From positions 76,918-140,917 of the forward strand of contig FR897046.1 in assembly GCA_000437235.1 (NCBI GenBank): DNA of 64,000 nt, read 5' to 3'. A program made the translations under genes and the position numbers. Of the stretch, positions 1-9,917 are shown piece after piece; position 1 is the first letter of the stretch, and every line of letters starts with the position of its first letter. A model generated the notes under the pieces. The model made no database searches. It saw nothing but the letters and a program-made list of their open reading frames with translations, and was not told the origin of the DNA. The stretch is from Coprobacillus sp. CAG:826 (GTDB lineage: Bacteria > Bacillota_I > Bacilli_A > RFN20 > CAG-826).

Positions 1-3000
1 AGCGTCCTTTACAGATTCTACTTTTTCAATCATATCTCCATAAACATCATCATACGTTTTTTCTAATGGCTCAGTTACGCGGTTTCTACGAATGATTTCA
101 TAGTTCATCGCATGATCTTCTAGTTCAAGATGAATGGTCGTAAAGCCTTCTTCAGTTTTAGAAGTTTTGGCTTGTTTTACCCGTTTTCCCGAACTATTTA
201 AACAATAAACTTCAAATTCATCTAAGGATTTAATGGTAACAGTTCCCGTAATTTGTTCTACTTTTACTGGTCCTTCGCCTAAATCTTTAATCGTTGTACC
301 ATCGGCAGATAATTCATAGCCCGTATTACGGCATTGACCCGCTGCGGTTAATAATAAACGATCGCTATCTTCTATCATTGCACCTTTTTTACCTAAGCCT
401 GCTAAAGTTACGACACTATAATCATTATCAATATCCATTTTAAAATCGGATAATTCAACAGTACGATCATTATAATAACCTACCGCACCTTGAACCGCAT
501 TGGTATTGACTAAGAAACGTTTACCATCTTGTGACCAAAGGATAGAGCCATCTTCACTTGTCACATAATAATGCTCTAATTTTTCTAATAAAGCAGGATT
601 ATTTCTTTTAATGGTATTTTCATCTCCATTAATGTAGGTCATGTTCCCATTTTCATCTTCTTTATAGAAATAGTTGCCGACGTTAGCGATAATATACGTT
701 CCACTGGTCATACTATGATTTTGTGAAGTTGGGTCCATAGCAGTATCTACATTTATACCATTATGATAGGTTTGTTGGTTCTTCATAATCGCTTGCGCAT
801 AATAAAGTAATGCAGCAGCACTTGAAGTTCCCATACGATTAGGATGATCAGCAAATTGGAAAGCATTTGTAATCATATTGGTACGATTTCCATCAGATAA
901 TGGACTCGTTGATAAGTTAAAGGAGCAAGCACTCCACTCTTGCAAAGAAAAGATAGCGGCTGTCATGATGTTGTATTCAGCAGTATGAGTATTTGGTTCT
1001 GCTTCATTTGCTTCATTTACAATATAAGGACTGCCAATCAAATCACCCTTAGCAGCATCGTTATAAATATTTCCCGACAAATCTTCAACCATGGAGCCAG
1101 CGCTTGATGTAGCTGTATCTACCCCAAATTCGGTACCGGTGGTTGGATGAGATTTATAATAGTGACGAGCGATATAGTCATAGGCTGCATTTACATATAA
1201 GTCGTTTAAATCCCCTGTCGGTAAATTTGTTGTACCACATAGGCCAACGCGTAAACCTAAACCATCATTACCTTTCGCCCATTGATACATTTCATTATAG
1301 TAATCTTGTTGTAATTCATACAAGAATCTAAAAGTATCATTGATTCTCTGTCGAGAATAATCATTGTTTAAATAACTTTGTGAAATCAAAACCGTTCCTT
1401 CTTCACAATTTTCTCTTCGAGAAAGGCCATCTAAGCCACTTCCGGTTTTATCCTTCCAAGCCTCTTTCAGCGCATCATTAGAGCCATATAATTCTAATAA
1501 CCATGAATTAAATTTCGATTGAAACGTAGCTTTATAACTGCTACTGACGAATTCATAAGTCGTACTTGACGTATATACACCATATATATTGGTTAGGTTA
1601 TTTTCATTAGCAACTTCCACTAAAGCAAGCGCGGGATCATCCGCTAAAGCAGTACCCGTATAAGTATTCGTGGTTTTAAAAAGTTCTTTCACCACGCGTT
1701 TCGTTTCATTAACTAATCTTTCATCAATGTAAGTTTCAAATTTCAAGCCACTACTGATGTCATTCATTTCTTCTTCGGTGAACGTCCCTAAAGAACTTAA
1801 AGTAGAACCATAACGGCCACCTAACATGACCATGTCTAGATAAATACCTTTTCTCTTTAAGCATGACCAAAAATAATTAAATTCATCAACCGATTGAGCG
1901 TTTAATGCGCTGCTTCCACCAGTGGCGCCAAAGATATTCGGTGCATAGAATCCAGCATCCCAATCGATTAAACGTACTAAGTTATATCCCATTGCTGCAA
2001 TCACATCGACGAGCTTATTAATTTCTTCTTTTGAAGTACCAAAGAAAGATTGTCCCGAGACATTAATGCCCCAGAAGTTCACTCGTTCACCTTTTTGATT
2101 AACAAAATGTTCGCCTTCTGTAGTAATATAACCATTGCTATTAATATCCGCATCTAAAAGATAAGATACATCCAAAGCACTTCCTATATAATCGTCATAA
2201 TTAGGAAGTTCATAATTATACCAAGAAGTTGTATCAGGATTATATTTGCTTTCCATATATTGCATATATAAACCATTTCCTCCACAATCAGCCGCGGTAA
2301 CTGCAACGATTAAATCGACTGTTGTATCCGAATTAATTTCACATTTTAAAGATGTAATTACTTTTTCTGGAAGGGGATTCACAAATGCAAACATATTGAG
2401 TTTAATACCTAGGCTAAAAGAAGTGGCTTCCACGTTATTTCCTGACCAAATAATAGGACATACATCGCTTTCATCGCTCTTCCACCAGCCAAAGATTTCA
2501 CGACCTTGCATAATATCATACGAATATGAGGTGCCGTCTTGATATTGGTAGGTATATTTGGCAACTTTTTTACCATCCCAAGCAGCATTATGAATCATAT
2601 AGAGACCATCTGCTTTTTGATGAATTGGGATTTCAACTTCATTTACATAAAGATTTCTAGAGTTCCTAGGAATATTTAAGTTTGATTCAGAACCTAAGGC
2701 AATCGCCGTATTTACGTGTTCATTTGGATCTAAAACGTGGAATTGAATACCATTATAAGAAATATCACCAAACATATCAAAGCCAGTTAATTCGTTATCC
2801 GTTCCTTGACCGGACCAACCTTTTCCTTCGCCTCCCGTAAAAGCGGTAGTTGTTAAAGAAGAAATATCAATTGGGGTCATTTTGATTTCTTTATTTTCAA
2901 TTTTTCTTAAAAATTCATCGGGACGGATCATGTTACAACCCAAGTATTCATCCGGTTTATTATTAAGATCAATTTCCATATTATCATAATAGAAATAACC

Positions 3001-3681
3001 TGCACCTGTATTATTAATCATGTGACAGACACCAAAGCCACTGATGTTGGTTAAATCAACCATACATTTTTCCGAAGCAGTACCTGTTTCGTTAGCACGA
3101 TTCCCTGATGTAGAAAAAGCGGATACAGGTATTTGGACATGCTGCCATTGTTTTTTTAAAGAATAATCAACATACTTATCTAGCGTTATAAACGAACGAT
3201 TATATTGCTGATTGATTGGACGAGACTTATATTCTTCTCCTCGGTGTTCTAGTAAGAAAAAATTATACCAACCGGGATCACAATCTAGATATAAATCAAA
3301 TTCAATCGTGGCAATTTTTTTAAAGGTAGAATCCGTTGTTCCTACCTTGTCACCATGACGGAAGTCAATGATTTTAGGAAAAGAACAATAATATTCGACA
3401 TATGTAGCACCTGGATTTACTTCTACTTTCCAGCTCTTAGTTCCGTCTTTTTTGATTTCAGTATCATCTTTACAAATGTTTCCGGTATTCCAAACTACTT
3501 CAACGCCATCACTAAAGCCATCTTCGTACATCTTTTGATATACACTTGCTCCATCTAAAAGGGCTTCTTTCGCATGAACTTTAAACCATTGATAAGGCTT
3601 AGAAATAGCGTTTAAATGGTCAACGCTAAGAAGTAAAGATGAAAAGGCAAAAGCTAAAAACAAACCTTTTTTTATTTTCAT
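1..3681 (-). CDS. Very large secreted glycoside hydrolase, clan GH-A-like (3' end cut by window)
   Basis: The reading frame is open from an ATG at 3681 to the left edge, so 1227 codons are visible and the C-terminus is missing. A strong ribosome site (AAAGGAGG) lies upstream of the ATG. The N-terminus (MKIKKGLFLAFAF...) is a signal peptide without a lipobox. Residues of about 40-290 look like jelly-roll carbohydrate-binding regions. From about residue 535 (VNFWGINVSG) a TIM-barrel cellulase-like domain begins. The motif VEVANENN near residue 694 fits the acid/base position of clan GH-A enzymes, and IVNEANEAEP near residue 890 could hold the nucleophile. It is the last gene of the minus-strand operon starting at 10883. 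The exact GH family and substrate are not recognised; secretion and a hydrolase role are well supported. Confidence 0.75.
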   Translation of the reverse strand, partial: MKIKKGLFLAFAFSSLLLSVDHLNAISKPYQWFKVHAKEALLDGASVYQKMYEDGFSDGVEVVWNTGNICKDDTEIKKDGTKSWKVEVNPGATYVEYYCSFPKIIDFRHGDKVGTTDSTFKKIATIEFDLYLDCDPGWYNFFLLEHRGEEYKSRPINQQYNRSFITLDKYVDYSLKKQWQHVQIPVSAFSTSGNRANETGTASEKCMVDLTNISGFGVCHMINNTGAGYFYYDNMEIDLNNKPDEYLGCNMIRPDEFLRKIENKEIKMTPIDISSLTTTAFTGGEGKGWSGQGTDNELTGFDMFGDISYNGIQFHVLDPNEHVNTAIALGSESNLNIPRNSRNLYVNEVEIPIHQKADGLYMIHNAAWDGKKVAKYTYQYQDGTSYSYDIMQGREIFGWWKSDESDVCPIIWSGNNVEATSFSLGIKLNMFAFVNPLPEKVITSLKCEINSDTTVDLIVAVTAADCGGNGLYMQYMESKYNPDTTSWYNYELPNYDDYIGSALDVSYLLDADINSNGYITTEGEHFVNQKGERVNFWGINVSGQSFFGTSKEEINKLVDVIAAMGYNLVRLIDWDAGFYAPNIFGATGGSSALNAQSVDEFNYFWSCLKRKGIYLDMVMLGGRYGSTLSSLGTFTEEEMNDISSGLKFETYIDERLVNETKRVVKELFKTTNTYTGTALADDPALALVEVANENNLTNIYGVYTSSTTYEFVSSSYKATFQSKFNSWLLELYGSNDALKEAWKDKTGSGLDGLSRRENCEEGTVLISQSYLNNDYSRQRINDTFRFLYELQQDYYNEMYQWAKGNDGLGLRVGLCGTTNLPTGDLNDLYVNAAYDYIARHYYKSHPTTGTEFGVDTATSSAGSMVEDLSGNIYNDAAKGDLIGSPYIVNEANEAEPNTHTAEYNIMTAAIFSLQEWSACSFNLSTSPLSDGNRTNMITNAFQFADHPNRMGTSSAAALLYYAQAIMKNQQTYHNGINVDTAMDPTSQNHSMTSGTYIIANVGNYFYKEDENGNMTYINGDENTIKRNNPALLEKLEHYYVTSEDGSILWSQDGKRFLVNTNAVQGAVGYYNDRTVELSDFKMDIDNDYSVVTLAGLGKKGAMIEDSDRLLLTAAGQCRNTGYELSADGTTIKDLGEGPVKVEQITGTVTIKSLDEFEVYCLNSSGKRVKQAKTSKTEEGFTTIHLELEDHAMNYEIIRRNRVTEPLEKTYDDVYGDMIEKVESVKDA

Positions 3682-3700
3682 TACTTTTTTCCTCCTTTTT

Positions 3701-5533
3701 TTATTTTTCACTTAAAGCTTTTTCGTATTGTACAAACTCATTTAAGAAATCTTCTCTTAGAAGTGTCTTATGAATGGTAACCGGTTGATCACCTAAATTT
3801 TGGACTACATATTCACCAATATTTTGTGGGACCACAATAATATCTAAATATTTTGCTTCAAAAGAGTATTCAGGGTTGGTTTTCGAATAAATTCTTACTT
3901 TTTCACCATTGGTAACCGTTAATACATGGAAAACACCATGAGTGTTATCTTCATAACGATCTAAGAATTGAGTGGTCATAAGTTTAAAATATAATAATGG
4001 GCTTTCACCAACCGTTTGAGTTAATACCGTATCATGATCATCAAAAGGTTTAGCCCGTCTTACAATATGTTCATTTACCCAATTCGTTTTACGATATTTT
4101 TGTAAAACATTATCACCATGACGAGAATGAATTGGACGCGGATTACCATCTAAATCGCGACGCATATAGTCATAAAGTTTATAAGTATAGGAACCGATGG
4201 TTAAAGAGCCAATCTCTAACACTAATTGGTTACGACCAGAAGAGTGAATCGTACCGGCAGGAATTAAAACTTGTGTTCCAGGAACAGAGGTTACAGCATT
4301 TACATATTTTAAATAATCGATATGTTTTCCCGTTCTTTCTGATTCATAGACTTCTTTCATAAAATCATCGGGATCAATATCTTCATTGAAACCTAAGAAG
4401 GTTTTAGCACCTTCTGCTGCTTCAACAATATAATAGGATTCATCTTGACGACCTAATTCATGATTTTCTTTAGTGACATAATCATGATAAGGATGGCATT
4501 GTATAGACATGTTTCCGTTTGCGTGCCAGGTATCATCATAGTTAAAACGAATTGGGAAATAACCATGGAAATAATTCACACAATCTTGACCCATCAGTTG
4601 TACGCCGCGAGCATGAACAAATGTATAATATGGAACTTCAATGGAAACGCCATTTGCTTCAATGACAACAGATACTTCACTTGGAATCATATCAAAAATC
4701 CAAGCACAGTTTTTCATCGTACGAGGAAGATTACGATAACGCATCATGAAATATCCGCCCCAAACACCTTCTAAATACACAGGTTTACAACGGAATGGTT
4801 GTTTTACTAAAGCATCAAATAAAGTATCCATTGTTGCCATCGGTGCCATAATAAAGGCGTCATCATGATCACCAAAAATATAATAATCTAATTCATGATT
4901 ACTAATTAAAGATTTGCGGAGCAAAGTTTCATTTTCAAAATCGACATAGTAATTTCTACGCATCAATTCTTTAAATGGCCGAGCCTTGGTATCGCCAATA
5001 TTGGTATACAAGCCTTTTTTGGAACGAATTGCCGCTTCTTTAGGGCTCATATCAATATAGATTTTGGTACCCGCTAAAGATTTAAAGTCATCAATTAAAG
5101 CACCATGACCGACAATCAAAACGATTCCTTTCGCATTTTGAATTTGCGTTAAGGCTTCTTCTACTTTTTGTTCATCCATTAAACTTTTTAAACCAGCAGT
5201 ATAAAGCTTTCCATAAAGTAAAACCGGATCCATTACGCGGTCTTCGGGAAGAAAAGATTTTAAATATTCATGAATTTCTTCCGCACTTTTATAAAGTGAA
5301 CTCACACGAATAACGGTAGCGTTTTTAAACATGTTAAGTAAAACGTCAAAATTACAAGATGGATAGCCGTCAATAGCGACTACTTGATTCTTCATTGAAA
5401 GGACATGATTTTGTAATTCTTTTTCAATTTTCTTTAAATCCGTTAAAATGGTGTTTGTGACACTTGGGTCAACTTTTACATGGTTTACCGCAGTTTGATC
5501 ATCAAATGGGTAAGGGTTAAACATAAAACTCAT
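3701..5533 (-). CDS. Class I phosphomannose isomerase-like protein with N-terminal P-loop-like domain
   Basis: The protein has 610 residues from the ATG at 5533, which sits 2 nt after the stop of the upstream gene behind an AGAGGA ribosome site. A longer frame to 5635 would overlap that gene and is unlikely. Residues 1 to about 230 resemble a nucleoside-kinase fold, but the P-loop position reads AIDGYPSCNFD and lacks the usual GKS/T, so catalysis there is doubtful. The C-terminal half is a cupin of the mannose-6-phosphate isomerase class. Its metal-ligand motifs are IQCHP, DESYYI and PAGTIHSSG. Family members of ordinary length are about 300-400 residues, so the N-terminal addition is notable. 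The likely role is sugar-phosphate isomerisation in the cytoplasm downstream of the linked transporter. The substrate is an inference. Confidence 0.7.
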   Translation of the reverse strand: MSFMFNPYPFDDQTAVNHVKVDPSVTNTILTDLKKIEKELQNHVLSMKNQVVAIDGYPSCNFDVLLNMFKNATVIRVSSLYKSAEEIHEYLKSFLPEDRVMDPVLLYGKLYTAGLKSLMDEQKVEEALTQIQNAKGIVLIVGHGALIDDFKSLAGTKIYIDMSPKEAAIRSKKGLYTNIGDTKARPFKELMRRNYYVDFENETLLRKSLISNHELDYYIFGDHDDAFIMAPMATMDTLFDALVKQPFRCKPVYLEGVWGGYFMMRYRNLPRTMKNCAWIFDMIPSEVSVVIEANGVSIEVPYYTFVHARGVQLMGQDCVNYFHGYFPIRFNYDDTWHANGNMSIQCHPYHDYVTKENHELGRQDESYYIVEAAEGAKTFLGFNEDIDPDDFMKEVYESERTGKHIDYLKYVNAVTSVPGTQVLIPAGTIHSSGRNQLVLEIGSLTIGSYTYKLYDYMRRDLDGNPRPIHSRHGDNVLQKYRKTNWVNEHIVRRAKPFDDHDTVLTQTVGESPLLYFKLMTTQFLDRYEDNTHGVFHVLTVTNGEKVRIYSKTNPEYSFEAKYLDIIVVPQNIGEYVVQNLGDQPVTIHKTLLREDFLNEFVQYEKALSEK

Positions 5534-5535
5534 AA

Positions 5536-7350
5536 TTATTTTTCCTCTTTTCTTAGGCGAAGAATTATTCCACTTTTTAAGTGTTGAATCGTCAATGTTT
5601 CGCCTAGGCACTGTACGATTTCTTGGTGAGACCAAATGATTTCAATCGTCTTCTCTTTTAATAGAGGTAACAAAATGGACACTTGGTCTAATTCTTTTTC
5701 GTTGGTACTCGAATGAATGATAAAGATAAAATACTCTTCTTCATTTTCTAATACTTTTACATACACATCTTCTTGATTCACTTGATATAGAGGTGATATT
5801 CCTCTACTCATAAGAAGTTCAGTAGCGCTTTGTTTATTTTCTTCATCCACTGTTTCATAGCCATGGAAGAAAGGATTATAAACGCGAATGTCCACGCCTT
5901 CTTTTTCAAGCGATGTTAGGTACTCTTTTTCTTCTAATGGTAACCCGTCTATGCTCGGTAATAAAATAACTTGCGGTTCTACTCGTTTTTCTTGTAAAAC
6001 CTCCATATTGACAAATTGCGGACGGTAACCTTTTTCTAGTAGACTTTCGTAAATCAAGCTGGAATAAATTGCATAAGGTTCTTTACATTTCCAAGCATTT
6101 TTTTGTTCAGCATTCGTAATCGCATCTTGATAAATCGCCATATCTTGACTCATATAAATTGCAACCGGATGTTGATATGCTTCTGCTTTCGCTAAATGAT
6201 GAGACCACTTTTGAATAAAATGATTCATTTCTTGAACCGTTTTATACTTTTTAGTCTCGGTTCCATCGTTATAAACGATGCCATAACGATTGGGTTCTGG
6301 TGCACCTTCGATTTCTGCATCCGCTCGATATTGATAAGGCATCATCCCTTTAAAACCACTACCGAGAAGATAAAGCATCATTACTTCATATTCATAAGAA
6401 GACATATCCACTCTTGCATCACATTCAATGGCCCATGCATGGGTTTGATACGCTCTCGCTACGGAATTAGCAATATCAAGAATGCGCTGATACTCTTTAC
6501 TGACAACTCCTAAAGGTGAGATATAAAGGGTGATACCTAAGAAATCCATACCTTTAGTTATCGTAAAGAAATCAGTTCCTCGAATCGCACTTCCTTGTTG
6601 AACTGCACTGGGCATTAAGCAGGTAAAACTTGGTTTTTTTCCTACTTCTGTAGCGATATTCGCTAAATGGACGAGATATTGATTCATCCGACGATTGTTA
6701 AACTTCCTAAAAGCTATCCACGTCGTTAATTCTTCTTTTGTTTTTGGTCGATGATAAGGTGTATCCATAAAAATCCCCGTTTCTATATGAAACGCTTTTA
6801 ACGTAAAAGGGTTATAATCATAGAAACCCATAAACGGATAAGCCGGTTCATTGTAGATTTGAAAGCCAATAACATTTTCATTATTTTCATAATGCTTTGC
6901 TAAGTAACGCGTTATCTCTTCATCTTCTTTAACCACGCTAGGATTGGATAGGCAGTTACGAATGAAATAATCCCATTTTAATGGAATTTCTTTTCCATTT
7001 TCATCTTGCATCAAAGCATAGGGAGCGTTTCGTAAGTTACTACTATATCCTTGTAATCGAACAAGACTTGCTAAATAGTTTCTACGCGCAATTTCTAATA
7101 ATTGATCGGTAAATTCAGTGTCTTTTCTTATCACATTATCTTCTAAATAAGTAGAACCTAAAGCAGCAAAACGTACGAGATTAAAGCCCAGTTCATGCAT
7201 TGCTTTTAAGTCCTCCTCTGCTTCTTTTTGTTGTTCTTTTAAAGAAAAAACGGGAATTTTTTTAGGATGAAAAGAAGGATAGTAATGGCTACCCAATGCA
7301 ATCGTTTCTTGTTCATCTTGATAGAAAATTCCTCGTTTTATCTTATTCAT
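5536..7350 (-). CDS. GH42-like glycoside hydrolase (clan GH-A), cytoplasmic
   Basis: This 604-residue protein has no signal peptide, so it should act on imported oligosaccharides. The first 330 residues read as a TIM barrel. YNEPAYP near residue 162 fits the acid/base position, and AWAIECD near residue 308 fits the nucleophile position. Residues from about 390 resemble the beta-galactosidase trimerisation domain (VAIYMSQD..., LLPSIDGLPLEEKEYL). It lies between the solute-binding lipoprotein and the isomerase-like gene with tiny gaps, so it is co-transcribed with them. The family assignment is by overall architecture. Beta-galactosidase or another exo-glycosidase activity is possible. Confidence 0.72.
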   Translation of the reverse strand: MNKIKRGIFYQDEQETIALGSHYYPSFHPKKIPVFSLKEQQKEAEEDLKAMHELGFNLVRFAALGSTYLEDNVIRKDTEFTDQLLEIARRNYLASLVRLQGYSSNLRNAPYALMQDENGKEIPLKWDYFIRNCLSNPSVVKEDEEITRYLAKHYENNENVIGFQIYNEPAYPFMGFYDYNPFTLKAFHIETGIFMDTPYHRPKTKEELTTWIAFRKFNNRRMNQYLVHLANIATEVGKKPSFTCLMPSAVQQGSAIRGTDFFTITKGMDFLGITLYISPLGVVSKEYQRILDIANSVARAYQTHAWAIECDARVDMSSYEYEVMMLYLLGSGFKGMMPYQYRADAEIEGAPEPNRYGIVYNDGTETKKYKTVQEMNHFIQKWSHHLAKAEAYQHPVAIYMSQDMAIYQDAITNAEQKNAWKCKEPYAIYSSLIYESLLEKGYRPQFVNMEVLQEKRVEPQVILLPSIDGLPLEEKEYLTSLEKEGVDIRVYNPFFHGYETVDEENKQSATELLMSRGISPLYQVNQEDVYVKVLENEEEYFIFIIHSSTNEKELDQVSILLPLLKEKTIEIIWSHQEIVQCLGETLTIQHLKSGIILRLRKEEK

Positions 7351-7366
7351 CTTTTGTTACCTAATT

Positions 7367-8998
7367 TTATTTACAAACGTCATAAATCTCAGCGTATACT
7401 TCGTTGGCTTCTTGGCTAGCTTTCGCAAACGCTTTTATAACTTTATCCAATTCACTTGTTAATTTCACATCATCAATGTCGCCTTTAATGACATTGGCTT
7501 CAAAGGCACTTAATTGACCGGTTAAAGCTTTTGAATTTTCACTCCATTCACTGGTGTTAATGGATACGGCTTGTTTTTGGAAGTTGAATTTTCCAATACC
7601 TAAAGCATTATAGAAAGCTTTTTGGGTGTTATCTAATTGATCTAAAGCTTTTCCACCCGTCACCATTTGAATATATGAATCTTTTAACCAATGAAATGGC
7701 ATAGAGGAATATAATAAGCCAGCAGCACGCGCGTTGGTAAAGGATGCATATTCTTCTTTAATTACTTTTTTGCCATCTTGCATGGTATAGTGTTCATTTT
7801 CGACACCATAGTTAAATAAATTTTCTCCAGCTTCACGGTAGAACCAATTTAAAATACGAACAAGTTCAATGGCTTTTTCTTCTTTAACTTGGGAAGAAAT
7901 AATGAAGCCGTGAACCAAACCAGCGGCAGAAGGTACGGCACTATAATATTGGTTATTCGCACATTTTGGACCAGTAAGTTTGAAGCTTACCCATTCGGCA
8001 TCTTTTACATAGTTCGGATTGGTTTTACCACTATCATCGGTTGGGCTTGTTAAAGATTTTAAAGACGTTTGGGCATATTCAGCATAAGTAATGCAAGCGC
8101 CTAACTTATTAGCGGACATTAAGCTTTCCACTTTGGCTGTAATATATTGATTATCTAAAAGTCTACCCGCATATAAATCTTGAACGGAAGAAAGATATTT
8201 TTTGTAGTTCTTATGGTTGACAACCGCTTGATATTCTCCTGTTTCTAAATCAGTGGAGAAATAATAAGAAGTGTTGATACCAAATAAATAGCGTAAATAA
8301 GAAATATTTTCAACGGAGAAAGGTAATTCATCTTTTGAACCATTTCCATTAGGATCGTCATCACGGAAGTGCTCTAAAATTTCCGTAAATTGTTCCCAAG
8401 ATAAATTGGGATTATCAACGTCTACATCAAAGCTTAAACTACCTTGAACTTTCTTTAACCAGTCTTTTCTCATTAAATAAGAAAGTTGATATTCTGGTTC
8501 ACGAATATTAGAAATTGAATACACACCATGAGTAGTCGCATCCGTTAATTGTACCCAATCTTCAACGCTCAAGTTTTTGCGATAATCGGGTGCATATTGC
8601 ATTAATAAATCATAAAGTTCATAAGCAGCTTCTTGCTCTTTAAATACTTCAATGTCAGGAACACGGCAGTAAATATCTGGCATCGTGCTTGGGCTGGTAA
8701 AAGAATCTAAGATGGCGGTTGAATAAGCATCCGTTGTATATTTCTTTAATTCAATCGTTGTATTCGTAGCCTCCTCGACTTTCTTCATTAAAGCATCAGA
8801 ATATCCAGCTTCCGTAGGAACCATGATGGTAATTTTCATTTTATCGCGAGAATAAAAATCATAATTACTATCAATGTGTTCATAATAGGATTCTTTATGG
8901 TGTTCTATTTTTTCTTTTTCTCCTCCACCATTACAGGAAGTAAGGCCTAATGACATTAAACTAGCTAGGCCTAAAATAAATAAACCATTCTTTTTCAT
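7367..8998 (-). CDS. Sugar ABC transporter solute-binding lipoprotein (LplA/YtcQ type)
   Basis: The N-terminus carries a lipoprotein signal peptide with lipobox LTSC, and the mature protein begins CNGGGEKEK. The 543-residue length and features such as PDIYCRVPDIEVFKEQEAAYELYD fit, by description, the large extracellular solute-binding proteins that partner LplB/LplC or YtcP permeases. It follows the two permease genes directly (19 nt after the second) and precedes the GH42-like enzyme. It would capture an oligosaccharide at the cell surface for the permease pair. No ATPase gene is in this operon, so a shared MsmK-type ATPase such as the one at 40845-42242 could energise it; that link is inferred. 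Confidence 0.85.
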   Translation of the reverse strand: MKKNGLFILGLASLMSLGLTSCNGGGEKEKIEHHKESYYEHIDSNYDFYSRDKMKITIMVPTEAGYSDALMKKVEEATNTTIELKKYTTDAYSTAILDSFTSPSTMPDIYCRVPDIEVFKEQEAAYELYDLLMQYAPDYRKNLSVEDWVQLTDATTHGVYSISNIREPEYQLSYLMRKDWLKKVQGSLSFDVDVDNPNLSWEQFTEILEHFRDDDPNGNGSKDELPFSVENISYLRYLFGINTSYYFSTDLETGEYQAVVNHKNYKKYLSSVQDLYAGRLLDNQYITAKVESLMSANKLGACITYAEYAQTSLKSLTSPTDDSGKTNPNYVKDAEWVSFKLTGPKCANNQYYSAVPSAAGLVHGFIISSQVKEEKAIELVRILNWFYREAGENLFNYGVENEHYTMQDGKKVIKEEYASFTNARAAGLLYSSMPFHWLKDSYIQMVTGGKALDQLDNTQKAFYNALGIGKFNFQKQAVSINTSEWSENSKALTGQLSAFEANVIKGDIDDVKLTSELDKVIKAFAKASQEANEVYAEIYDVCK

Positions 8999-9017
8999 TT
9001 TTTTATTTCCTTTCTTT

Positions 9018-9908
9018 CTATTCTTTTACCGATCCTACCGTAACACCTTTCACCAAGAATTTTTGGGCAAAGGGGAAAATGATAAGAATCGGGATAATAC
9101 TACATACCACCGCGGCATAACGTAATTGTGTTGCAAAGGCATCATCAATCATTAAACCACCAGTGTCATAAAGCGCCGCCGCATCTTTAATTGCATTTGC
9201 TAAATAAATTTGCAATGTTGTCGCTTTATTTCCTAAATAAATAAGTGGATACATATAACTGTTCCATTGCGCAACGATAATCCAAAGCGCTACCGTAGCG
9301 AGAATTGGTTTAGAACATGGAATAATAATTCTAAATAAAATTTGGAAGTCATTCGCGCCATCAACACGGGCAGATTCAATTAAGGCTTTTGGTAAACCTT
9401 CAAAATAACTTCGTACTACGATAATGTTATAAGCGCTTAATAAACCCGTTAAGACTAAGGACCATAGACTACCATCTAAATGAAGAGCTTTCACGACGAC
9501 TAAATTAGGAATAATACCTGCTGATAAGAACATCGTTAGAATAATAAATTTGGAAAATAATCCTTTGGAACGGAAATTGCCATACGCTAAGGGATAAGCA
9601 GCGAAGCATAATAGAACAATTGATAACAAACAGTTCATCGCACAAACGAAGATGGTCGAACCATATGCCTTATAAATTTGGCTATCTCCTAAAATCAAAT
9701 GATATGCTTTGGTATTAAATCCTACAGGAATTAAGCCTACAGAACCATCACGAATGAAGTTTGGGTTAGAAAAACTAACAGCAACTAAGTGAATAAGTGG
9801 ATATAAAACCATGAACATCAAAATCAACATAATGATAATAATGGCGGCATCAAAGATATGCTCTCCTACCGATTTTTTCACTTTCATTTTTGCTTTGTAT
9901 TCTTTCAT
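9018..9908 (-). CDS. Carbohydrate ABC transporter permease (LplC/YtcP type)
   Basis: This is a protein of 296 residues with about six membrane segments and the permease EAA loop (ALIESARVDGANDFQ). The C-terminus KFLVKGVTVGSVKE is typical of LplC-type permeases. I prefer the ATG at 9908 because the sequence AGGTGATG sits at a suitable distance upstream; a GTG at 9917 and an ATG at 9914 are also in frame. The upstream permease ends at 9918, so translation is probably coupled. It pairs with that permease and the lipoprotein at 7367-8998. Confidence 0.88.
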   Translation of the reverse strand: MKEYKAKMKVKKSVGEHIFDAAIIIIMLILMFMVLYPLIHLVAVSFSNPNFIRDGSVGLIPVGFNTKAYHLILGDSQIYKAYGSTIFVCAMNCLLSIVLLCFAAYPLAYGNFRSKGLFSKFIILTMFLSAGIIPNLVVVKALHLDGSLWSLVLTGLLSAYNIIVVRSYFEGLPKALIESARVDGANDFQILFRIIIPCSKPILATVALWIIVAQWNSYMYPLIYLGNKATTLQIYLANAIKDAAALYDTGGLMIDDAFATQLRYAAVVCSIIPILIIFPFAQKFLVKGVTVGSVKE

Positions 9909-9917
9909 GTTCATCAC

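Noticed and set aside
4132..4774. Plus-strand frames of 76 and 104 codons within the isomerase-like gene
   Set aside because: They are antisense to a well-conserved cupin gene and show no start signals.
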